Part shown: positions 25,160 through 31,665 of the stretch, piece by piece
Numbering within the stretch: position 1 is the stretch's first letter
Layout of the letters: the number at the start of each line of letters is the position of its first letter
Source: Caenimonas aquaedulcis
GTDB taxonomy: Bacteria; Pseudomonadota; Gammaproteobacteria; Burkholderiales; Burkholderiaceae_C
DNA: 64,000 nt
Assembly: GCF_015831345.1 (NCBI RefSeq)
Contig: NZ_JADWYS010000001.1
Span: 1,746,118-1,810,117, forward strand
Direction: 5' to 3'
Notes under the pieces: generated by a model
Databases searched by the model: none
Seen by the model: the letters and a program-made list of their open reading frames with translations, nothing else
Told to the model about the DNA's origin: nothing
Made by a program: the position numbers and the translations under genes

Positions 25160-26248
25160 TCAGAAGCTGTGGCGCACGCCCAGGTCGAAGCCGCGCGAAC
25201 GGGCATTGGGTGCGGTGACCGCCTGGTTCAGGCCGAAGGCGGCGCCCCCCTCGTTGTCGATCACGGCGCCGGTGGCGTAGACCGCGGTGCGCTTGCTGAG
25301 GTTGTGCACGTAGCCGACGGCGAGCTTGGTCGCCTTCGGCCGGCCGGGCGCATCGGTCTCGTACGCGGACACCGACGCGCGCCACTGGTGGATGCCCACC
25401 GCCGCCGTCAGGCCGAGCAGGTAGCCCTTGGCCGTGACGGCCCCATTGCGGTCGCGCACCAGGTGGCCCATGACCCGGACGACGCCGAAGTCGTAGGCGC
25501 CGCCGAGGTTCGTCTGCCGTAGGTCGCCGGCGACGTTGCGTGTGCGGCCGGTGGCGGCGGCGACGGACCAGGCGGGCGCTGTCCAGCCCACCCGGACGCT
25601 GGCCCCGTTGCCGCTGCCGGCATCGGCCGCGTTGCTCGCGTTCTCGCCCGCGTACGCCATCGCGCCGACGTTGAGCCCCTGGAGCGACTGGCCGGTCGCG
25701 AACGCGTTGAACGCATGGCCGTAGTAGTAGGCGATGGCGTTGGACGCGCGTACGCCGGTGGCGCCGGTGATCGCGCCGTTCAGCGTGTGCGTGGAGCCCA
25801 CGCCGAGGTTGCCGAACGGGTCGTAAACCGGCAGGTTCCAGTACGAGGGCGTGTAGTCCCGGCCCAGGCGCAGCTCGCCGAGCGGGCCACCGAGGCTGAG
25901 CGTCGAGCGGCGGTTGAAGGTGAGGCCCTGCGAGCCCGCGAGCGCCGCGGCGCCGCCGCTCGCCTGGTTGTTGGTGTTGGTGGGCGTGCCTGCGCCCGAG
26001 TCGGGCTGCAGCATGGAGTCCAGCCAGAAGCCGGCGCGCAGTTGCCCGCCCAGGTCCTCGACGCCGGTGAAGCGCAACTGGCTCGCGCCGATGCCGCTGC
26101 TGCCCACGAAGGATTTGTTCGCGATGCTGCCGGAGCCGTGGGCGAGGTTGATATCGACGATGCCGCCGATCGTGACGTTCGATTGCGCGCAGGCGTTGCC
26201 GGCGGCGATGCACGCCGCCGTGGCGAGCGCGAAGTGTGAAAGTTTCAT
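25160..26248 (-). CDS. outer-membrane porin, Gram-negative general porin family
   Basis: This 362-residue trimeric beta-barrel porin allows diffusion of small solutes across the outer membrane. The signal peptide is at residues 1-21 (FALATAACIAAGNACAQ). The mature protein starts with SNVTIGGIVDINLAHGSG, and the chain ends in GVRHSF, with the C-terminal Phe needed for outer-membrane assembly. The segment GPLGELRLGRDYTPSYWN is typical of betaproteobacterial OmpC-like porins. ATG 26248 has GAGGA ten bases upstream; longer readings lack a signal peptide at the N-terminus. The shared 22-bp palindrome lies 126 bases upstream, so the porin is probably co-regulated with the pathway. Confidence 0.92.
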   Translation of the reverse strand: MKLSHFALATAACIAAGNACAQSNVTIGGIVDINLAHGSGSIANKSFVGSSGIGASQLRFTGVEDLGGQLRAGFWLDSMLQPDSGAGTPTNTNNQASGGAAALAGSQGLTFNRRSTLSLGGPLGELRLGRDYTPSYWNLPVYDPFGNLGVGSTHTLNGAITGATGVRASNAIAYYYGHAFNAFATGQSLQGLNVGAMAYAGENASNAADAGSGNGASVRVGWTAPAWSVAAATGRTRNVAGDLRQTNLGGAYDFGVVRVMGHLVRDRNGAVTAKGYLLGLTAAVGIHQWRASVSAYETDAPGRPKATKLAVGYVHNLSKRTAVYATGAVIDNEGGAAFGLNQAVTAPNARSRGFDLGVRHSF

Positions 26249-26373
26249 GGAGGTCCTCATGCGTGTGGAGTGATGCCCAACTCGGGGCATGGGGACGATA
26301 GGGCTCGCGCGCCCCCGCGTCTGCCCCTCCGAAGCGCTACGCATCACACCTGTTGCGCGCGGGGACGAAATGA

Positions 26374-26398
26374 AATATAGACCGTCTGAACGGACTAT
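26374..26398 (-). promoter_or_regulatory. Promoter-operator palindrome, copy 3 (porin)
   Basis: The arms ATAGACCG (26,377-26,384) and CGGACTAT (26,391-26,398) are separated by TCTGAA. On the minus strand a TATATT -10-like box (26,379-26,374) overlaps the palindrome end by three bases, as in the other copies. The -35 position is poor. The palindrome overlaps the last codons of the LuxR-type gene, which reads on the same strand. Confidence 0.72.
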
Positions 26399-26721
26399 TT
26401 ATCGCCGCGGGAACGCCGGCGCAGCGACCAGGCTTTCAGGTACCAGTTGAGGAGGTCGCGCTCGCTGCCGAAGGAGAGGCGCTGGTAGGCGCGCTTGCGG
26501 TAGCTCTTGACGGTTTGCTCGCTCAGGCCCAGGTCGATCGCGATGCCGACCGTCGAGATGCCGAACAGCACGCGCGCCATGACTTCCGCTTCGCGGCCGG
26601 TGAATTGGCGGGTCGCCGCGAGGCAGGCCTCGATCTCGGGGAGGCTGGTGAGCGCCTGCTCGAACGCCTCGCCACCTCTCTGCCCGCGGTGGCGCCTGGT
26701 CCAGGACCAGCTGCAGGTCAT
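26395..26721 (-). CDS. short LuxR-type helix-turn-helix protein (possibly truncated)
   Basis: This 108-residue protein consists mainly of a LuxR/GerE-type DNA-binding domain: FTGREAEVMARVLFGISTVG, then IAIDLGLSEQTVKSYRKRAYQRL (about residues 40-85). The N-terminal 35 residues match no sensor or receiver domain, and most LuxR-type proteins are over 200 residues long. It may therefore be a remnant of a larger regulator or a genuine small one. The start overlaps the acyl-CoA synthetase stop (ATGA), so it would be translated as the last gene of that operon. Its targets are unknown. Confidence 0.7.
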   Translation of the reverse strand: MTCSWSWTRRHRGQRGGEAFEQALTSLPEIEACLAATRQFTGREAEVMARVLFGISTVGIAIDLGLSEQTVKSYRKRAYQRLSFGSERDLLNWYLKAWSLRRRSRGDK

Positions 26722-28268
26722 GAGGGCCGACGGGGCCAGTACGGGTCGCGCAGCACGTTCTTGCGGATCTTGCCGACCGGGGTGGTGGGCAGCGGCTCAT
26801 CGCGAAACTCCAGCGAGCGCGGCACCTTGTAGCCGGCGATGGACTCGCGGCAGTGCGCCACCAGCTCGGCCTGCGTGGCCGTGGCGCCGGCCTTGAGCAC
26901 CACCACCGCATGCACGGCCTCGCCCCACTGCTCGTGCGGGATGCCGAACACGGCCACCTCGCGCACCGCGGGGTGCGAGTAGAGCGCGCGCTCGACCTCG
27001 ACGGAATACACGTTCTCGCCGCCCGAGACGATCATGTCCTTGATGCGGTCGACGATGAAGACGAAGCCGTCGGCGTCCATGTAGCCGCCGTCGCCCGTGT
27101 GCATCCAGCCGTCCGCGAGCACCGCGGCCGTGGCTTCCGGGTCGCGGAAGTAGCCGGTCATGAGCGCGCCGCTGCGCACTGCGATCTCGCCCACTTCGCC
27201 CACGCCGGCGCGGCTGCGGTCCGGCCTGCGAATCTCCACCTGCACGCCGATGGCCGCCTGCCCGGCCGAACGCAGCTTGCTGCCGCCCGGGCGGTCGGCC
27301 GCATGATCGCGCCAGCGCAGCATGGTGGAAAAGCCCCCCGTCTCGGTCATGCCGTAGATCTGGAAGAACTTCCAGCCCGGAAGCTTGCGCATCGCCTCGA
27401 CCAGCAGCGCCTCCGGCATGGGCGCGCCGCCGTAGATGCAGGCCTGCATGCTGCTGAAATCGTACGTGCCGAAGTCCGGATGGTTCATCATCATGTTGAC
27501 CATCGTCGGGATCAGCGTCGCATTGGTCGCGCGGTGCTCGCCGATGGCGCGCATCACCGGTTCGGCCTCGAACTTCGGCAGGATGATGTGCGTGCCGCCC
27601 GCGAGCGTGATGTACCAGAGCGGGCTCGCGCCGGAGAAGTGGAAGAAGCCGCCGACGTAGAGAAAGCGCAGCGACTCGATGGACGGCAGCATCGCGAGGT
27701 AGCAGATCGAGGAGTACACGATGGCCCGGTGCGAGAGCGCCACGCCCTTGGGACGCCCGGTCGTGCCGCCGGTGTAGAAGATGACGTAGAGCTCGTCGTC
27801 CTTCACGCAGGCGTCGGGCACCGGCGCCGCCGCATCGAGCAGCGACTCGAGCGACAGCATGCCGGCCGGCGGCTCGCCCCCGCCCATGAACACGAGGTGC
27901 GTGAGCGAGCCGCAGCGCGTCTTCAGCTCGAGCGCCTGCGCCACGTAGTGTTCGTCGACCAGCAGCAGCCGCGCGCGTGAATTGCCGATGGCGTATTCGT
28001 TCTCCGCGATGGACCAGCGGATGTTGAGCGGCGCCAGCGCGCCGCCGGCCCAGGGCACGGCGAAGAAGAGCTCGAGGAAGGTGTCGCTGTTCATCGAGAG
28101 CACGGCGACGAGGTCGCCGCGCTGCAGCCCTAGCGACTGGAAGGCGCCGGCCATGCGCGGCACGCGCTGCGCGATCTCGCCCCAGGTGCGCTCGCGCCCG
28201 CCGCTGATCGTGGCGACGCCGCCGCGCGAGAGCGCGTGCGCCTGCATGAGCATCTGGGTGGCCTGCAT
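26718..28268 (-). CDS. acyl-CoA synthetase (AMP-binding), second paralogue
   Basis: This 516-residue ATP-dependent acid:CoA ligase has YTGGTTGRPKGVALSH, YGMTETGGFS and GWMHTGDGGYMDADGFVFIVDRIKDMIVSGGENV. The catalytic Lys is in TPVGKIRKNVLRDPYW. It is clearly related to the synthetase at 17,326-18,885 along its whole length, so one probably arose by duplication. Both are in operons preceded by the same AT-rich palindrome. The ATG at 28268 is chosen as the first Met of the conserved N-terminus. It is 26 bases downstream of the NTF2-like gene. Confidence 0.92.
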   Translation of the reverse strand: MQATQMLMQAHALSRGGVATISGGRERTWGEIAQRVPRMAGAFQSLGLQRGDLVAVLSMNSDTFLELFFAVPWAGGALAPLNIRWSIAENEYAIGNSRARLLLVDEHYVAQALELKTRCGSLTHLVFMGGGEPPAGMLSLESLLDAAAPVPDACVKDDELYVIFYTGGTTGRPKGVALSHRAIVYSSICYLAMLPSIESLRFLYVGGFFHFSGASPLWYITLAGGTHIILPKFEAEPVMRAIGEHRATNATLIPTMVNMMMNHPDFGTYDFSSMQACIYGGAPMPEALLVEAMRKLPGWKFFQIYGMTETGGFSTMLRWRDHAADRPGGSKLRSAGQAAIGVQVEIRRPDRSRAGVGEVGEIAVRSGALMTGYFRDPEATAAVLADGWMHTGDGGYMDADGFVFIVDRIKDMIVSGGENVYSVEVERALYSHPAVREVAVFGIPHEQWGEAVHAVVVLKAGATATQAELVAHCRESIAGYKVPRSLEFRDEPLPTTPVGKIRKNVLRDPYWPRRPS

Positions 28269-28294
28269 GATCGGCGGATTCTCCCCTGCCCCGT

Positions 28295-28711
28295 TCAGGC
28301 CGCTGCGGCCGCGGCCACGGGCAGCTGCATGAGTTCCTGCAGCACCGAGGTCTCCATGTAGGCCTCGTCGCGGCAGAGCTGGTTGCCGCGCACCATGCAG
28401 ATGTCCATGCCGCGCACGACGCGCGAAGGCCCGCCTTCGCGGCGGCTGATCCTGCAGTCCCACAGCACGGCCTGCCCGTCGAGGCCTTCGAGCCGGTACT
28501 CCTCGGTCACCACGAACTGCATGTCCCAGCGCTCGAAGAACTTGCGCAGGTACCGGCGCAGGTTCGCCTTGCCGATGATGCGCTTGCCGGTCTTCGGGTC
28601 GCAATAGATCACGTCGTCGGTGTAGGTGTCCAGCGTGGCCTCGAGGTCCAGCGTGTTCCACATGTCGATGCAGCGGCGCGTGGCGGCGAAGATTTCGGAA
28701 TCGGTGAGCAT
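28295..28711 (-). CDS. NTF2/SnoaL-like protein (A)
   Basis: This 138-residue protein of the nuclear-transport-factor-2 cone fold has IDMWNTLDLEATLDTYTDDVIYCDP and a C-terminal EAYMETSVLQELMQLP. Relatives include ketosteroid isomerase, SnoaL-type cyclases and uncharacterised dehydratases. No certain catalytic pair could be assigned. It is followed by an acyl-CoA synthetase and preceded by a second NTF2-like gene of similar length and sequence (13 bases). It could be an isomerase of the pathway or a binding subunit. Confidence 0.78.
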   Translation of the reverse strand: MLTDSEIFAATRRCIDMWNTLDLEATLDTYTDDVIYCDPKTGKRIIGKANLRRYLRKFFERWDMQFVVTEEYRLEGLDGQAVLWDCRISRREGGPSRVVRGMDICMVRGNQLCRDEAYMETSVLQELMQLPVAAAAAA

Positions 28712-28724
28712 GGCGTCTTTCCTT

Positions 28725-29138
28725 TCAGGCGGCGGGGGTGAGCAGGCGGTCGAGCGACGCGAGGTCCATGTAGGACTCCTCGCGGGTGATGAGGCCGCCG
28801 CTCATCTCGAAGAGGTTCATGCCGCGCTGCATCACGAGGCCCTCGCCCGGCGCGCCGTCCGCGCCGCGGCCGCGCACGGCGCACTCCCACAGCACGATGG
28901 AGGCGTTGCGGCCCTCGAGGCGATGCTCCTCCAGCAGCGCATAGCGCACGTCGAAGGCCTGCAGGAAACGCGCGAAGTGGCCGTGCAGCCCGGCCTTGCC
29001 GTTCACGCCCCCGGGGGTCTTCGTGTCCCAGTACTTCGCCTCGTCGGCGTAGAGGGCGACGGCGCGCGCGGCGTCCCCGCTCTCGAAGGCGGCGAAGCGC
29101 TCCTGCGCGATCCGGCTGATTTCCTTGGTGGGCAGCAT
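28725..29138 (-). CDS. NTF2/SnoaL-like protein (B)
   Basis: This 137-residue NTF2-fold protein has RFAAFESGDAARAVALYADEAKYWDTKTPGG and ends EESYMDLASLDRLLTP, the same layout as the neighbour at 28,295-28,711. The pair is probably a tandem duplication that could form a heterodimer. It is the first gene of the operon continuing through the second acyl-CoA synthetase. The AT-rich operator is 40 bases upstream, shared with the divergent tetR gene. Confidence 0.78.
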   Translation of the reverse strand: MLPTKEISRIAQERFAAFESGDAARAVALYADEAKYWDTKTPGGVNGKAGLHGHFARFLQAFDVRYALLEEHRLEGRNASIVLWECAVRGRGADGAPGEGLVMQRGMNLFEMSGGLITREESYMDLASLDRLLTPAA

Positions 29139-29177
29139 TTCGGTGAGGTCCTTTGTCGTGGCGTGGGGATCTGTATA

Positions 29178-29207
29178 TTTTCAAATCTAATTTAGATTTT
29201 ATATTTG
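29178..29207. promoter_or_regulatory. AT-rich palindromic operator, copy 2 (tetR / NTF2-like divergent promoters)
   Basis: The 30 bases are identical to 25,101-25,130, with arms AAATCTAA/TTAGATTT. The site lies between the divergent NTF2-like operon and the tetR-family gene. Toward tetR, TATATT at 29,200-29,205 could be the -10 box. The position suggests the TetR protein represses itself, this operon and the livK operon. Confidence 0.8.
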
Positions 29208-29254
29208 AACGGGGCGTTGGCGCAAGTCCCCGGCCAGCGGCGACAATCGCCCGC

Positions 29255-29962
29255 ATGCAGAAATCCACCCTCCGCGCCGCGAAGGCGCCCGCGCCGGCGA
29301 AGCGCGCCAGGACCATGGCGCCGAAATCCGGCGCCTCGCGCGCCGCGGGCGAAGACGTGAAGAAGTCGGAAGCGACGCGCCAGCGCATCCTCGACGCCGC
29401 GGCGCTCGTGCTCAGCCGCGAAGGCTTCGCCGGCGCCAAGCTGGCCGACATCGCCGAACAGGCGCAGCTGAAGATCGGCACGCTCTACTACTACTACGAG
29501 TCCCGCGAGGCGCTGGTGGAGGCGGTGATGGTCGCGGGCGTCGAGCACGTGCGCGAGCACACGCTGGAGACGCTCGCCGCGCTCGACCCGAAGGCGCCGC
29601 CGGTGGAGCGGCTCTGCGCGGTGGTGGAGTCGCACCTTCGCTTCGTGCTGGAGATCTCCAACTACACGCAGGCGGTGATCCGCAATACGGGCCAGGTGCC
29701 GGAACACATCCGCACCACCCTGCGCCACGAGATCGGCAAGCACGGGCGGCTGTGGCAGGGCCTGGTGGACGCGGCGGCCGAGGGCACGCAGTTCAGCACG
29801 CGCTCGCAGCGCGATGCGCTGCGCCTGCTGATCCTGGGCGGCCTGAACTGGACCGTGGAGTGGTGGAGCGACAGCCGCGCGCCGCTCGACGAGGTGGTGG
29901 AGACCGCGCTGATGATGACGCGCGCCACCCTGCGACGCAGTGCGCCCCGTCCGGCCCGCTAG
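29255..29962 (+). CDS. TetR/AcrR family transcriptional regulator
   Basis: This 235-residue protein has a Lys/Ala-rich N-terminal tail (residues 1-35). A TetR helix-turn-helix follows (ATRQRILDAAALVLSREGFAGAKLADIAEQA, then KIGTLYYYYESREALV, about 40-90), and then a helical ligand-binding domain. The inducer may be a pathway acyl-CoA, by analogy with TetR regulators of degradation genes. ATG 29255 is preferred because an earlier in-frame ATG (29153) would put the operator palindrome inside the coding region; ATG 29315 is a second option. It is convergent with the thioesterase gene, seven bases apart. Confidence 0.88.
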   Translation: MQKSTLRAAKAPAPAKRARTMAPKSGASRAAGEDVKKSEATRQRILDAAALVLSREGFAGAKLADIAEQAQLKIGTLYYYYESREALVEAVMVAGVEHVREHTLETLAALDPKAPPVERLCAVVESHLRFVLEISNYTQAVIRNTGQVPEHIRTTLRHEIGKHGRLWQGLVDAAAEGTQFSTRSQRDALRLLILGGLNWTVEWWSDSRAPLDEVVETALMMTRATLRRSAPRPAR

Positions 29963-29968
29963 TTACCG

Positions 29969-30850
29969 CTAGCCGGCGTACGCCATCAGGCACTCCTGCG
30001 TGGCGGACGCCACGAAGCGGCCGTGCAGGTCGTGAAAGCACGCCATCGCGAGGCCGCGGCCGGCCACCGCGCGCGGGCTCACCGTCTCCACGTGCAGCCA
30101 CTCGTCCACGCGCGGCGCCAGGTGCAGCCACATCGCATGGTTGAGGCTGGAGATGTAGAGCCTGCGCTCGCCGATGTCGCGCAGGTGCATCGAGAGGCTG
30201 CTGAAATTGAGCCACCAGTCGGAGATGTACGCGAACGCGGCCGCGTGCAGGCGGGAGTCCTGCGGCAGGGGCCCGCGCACCCGCATCCAGAAGCGGAAGC
30301 GCTCCGTGGCGGTCGCCGCGGAGAGTTGCCGCTTCGCATGCGGGATGCGGAATTCGACGCTCGGCTTGTGGTCGGCCGAATAGCCGCCCAGGCGCTCGAT
30401 GCCTTCGCGCAGGCCCGCGTCGAGCTGCGCGAATTCCGGCAGGTCATGCGGATGCTCGCCGGCGGGCGCCGTCGTGGGGTCGGCGTGTTCCGGCGCCTCC
30501 AGCGGGACCGCGCAAGTCACCTGCGCATCCAGCAGGAGGCGGCCCTGCTGCGCGCCGCGCACGTGCCGCGAGGAAAAGCGCTTGCCGTCCTGCAGCGGCG
30601 TCACGGTGAAATCGATCGGCTCCTGCGGCATCGCGCCCTGCATGAAGAGAAACTGCATCATGGTCGGCGCGCGGTCCGCGGGCGCTTCCATCAGGGCCGC
30701 CGCCATGGCCTGCCCCAGCAGCTGGCCGCCGTACGAGCGGCCGTTGAGGTTCGAGTCGCCGAAGCGGTTGCGCCAGACGCCCGGCCCGCCGCCCGGCTCC
30801 AGCGCGAGCAGCGCGGGCACGTCGAGTTCGTTCCACTTCGCGAGCGCCAT
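29969..30850 (-). CDS. tesB: acyl-CoA thioesterase, TesB type
   Basis: This 293-residue double-hotdog thioesterase hydrolyses acyl-CoA to acid and CoA. RSYGGQLLGQAMAAAL near residue 40 and RFWMRVRGPLP are TesB signatures. The expected catalytic residues are the Asp in YISDWWL, and Thr and Gln in ATQECLM; the SLNHAMWLH stretch has Asn where many TesB proteins have Asp. It probably releases CoA from dead-end thioesters. The start is two bases after the quinone reductase stop. Confidence 0.88.
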   Translation of the reverse strand: MALAKWNELDVPALLALEPGGGPGVWRNRFGDSNLNGRSYGGQLLGQAMAAALMEAPADRAPTMMQFLFMQGAMPQEPIDFTVTPLQDGKRFSSRHVRGAQQGRLLLDAQVTCAVPLEAPEHADPTTAPAGEHPHDLPEFAQLDAGLREGIERLGGYSADHKPSVEFRIPHAKRQLSAATATERFRFWMRVRGPLPQDSRLHAAAFAYISDWWLNFSSLSMHLRDIGERRLYISSLNHAMWLHLAPRVDEWLHVETVSPRAVAGRGLAMACFHDLHGRFVASATQECLMAYAG

Positions 30851-30852
30851 CG

Positions 30853-31605
30853 TCACTCCTGCGCTTGCGCCACGCGCCGATGGCCGACCGTGCGCGGTGC
30901 GATGCCGGGCTTGAGCCGCCAGTCGCTGCCGAATTCGGCGAGCCGGTGCGCGGGCATCGGCGTTTCCTCTGCGATGCCGCGCAGGCGCTGCGCGTACGCG
31001 TCGAGATAGGCGGCGCGCTTCTCGGGCGTGGTGTAGTGGATGGACCAGGCGGTGAAGGGATGCAGCACGTCGAAGCCAGCGTAGCCGAGCGTGCCGTGCT
31101 GCAGGTGCCAGAGGTTGATGTCCAGGTGCGCGAGCAGGCCGTCGGCCTCGACCATCTCCGGATAGCACGCGGTGGTGATCGCGGCCATCGCGCGCTTGCC
31201 CTTCATGCCGCCGGAATCGAAGCGGCGGCCGCTGCCGTAGACCAATCCGTTCACGAACACGCGGTCGACCCAGCCCTTCATGATCGCCGGCATCGAGAAC
31301 CACCACAGCGGGAATTGCAGGATGAGCATGTCGCAGGCCTGCAGCTTGTCGATTTCCGCCTGGATGTCGGGGCTGAAGGCATGGTGCGCGCTGGCGTGCT
31401 TCTGCTCCCGGTCGTATTGCAGCGCATCGGGAAAGCGGCGCTCGGTGAAGTCGCCCGCACCGGCCACGGGGTTGAACTCCATGGCGTACAGGTCCGACAC
31501 CACGACTTCATGGCCCGCTTCACGCAGTGTCGCCACGCCGCGGTCGAGCAGGGCACGTCCGAAGGACCGGGGTTCGGGATGGGCGAAGACAATGAGGACG
31601 TTCAC
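30853..31605 (-). CDS. NAD(P)H dehydrogenase (quinone), flavodoxin-like fold
   Basis: This 250-residue cytoplasmic flavoprotein has MNVLIVFAHPEPRSFGRAL and LQFPLWWFSMPAIMKGWVDRVFVNGLVY, both hallmarks of the DT-diaphorase/NQO2-like family. It would reduce a quinone with two electrons from NAD(P)H, perhaps a catechol-derived quinone formed in the aromatic pathway. It heads a two-gene unit with the thioesterase. The shared palindrome and a TATTAT -10 box lie 36-60 bases upstream. Confidence 0.88.
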   Translation of the reverse strand: MNVLIVFAHPEPRSFGRALLDRGVATLREAGHEVVVSDLYAMEFNPVAGAGDFTERRFPDALQYDREQKHASAHHAFSPDIQAEIDKLQACDMLILQFPLWWFSMPAIMKGWVDRVFVNGLVYGSGRRFDSGGMKGKRAMAAITTACYPEMVEADGLLAHLDINLWHLQHGTLGYAGFDVLHPFTAWSIHYTTPEKRAAYLDAYAQRLRGIAEETPMPAHRLAEFGSDWRLKPGIAPRTVGHRRVAQAQE

Positions 31606-31640
31606 GCATGATCTCCGGAAAGGAACACTCCGGAGATTCT

Positions 31641-31665
31641 ATAATAAACCGACGTGACGGTTTGT
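31641..31665 (-). promoter_or_regulatory. Promoter-operator palindrome, copy 4 (quinone reductase/thioesterase)
   Basis: The arms ATAAACCG (31,644-31,651) and CGGTTTGT (31,658-31,665) are separated by ACGTGA. On the minus strand TATTAT (31,646-31,641) overlaps the palindrome end by three bases, the same register as the other three copies. No consensus -35 is present. It abuts the end of the aconitase gene. Confidence 0.74.

Noticed and set aside
29153..29254. Longer TetR protein starting at 29,153
   Set aside because: It would place the AT-rich operator in the coding region and encode a non-conserved head. ATG 29,255 is better.
29959..29980. Small hairpin CTAG...CTAG between tetR and the thioesterase
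   Set aside because: The stem is only a few bases and has no T-run, so it is too weak to call a terminator.
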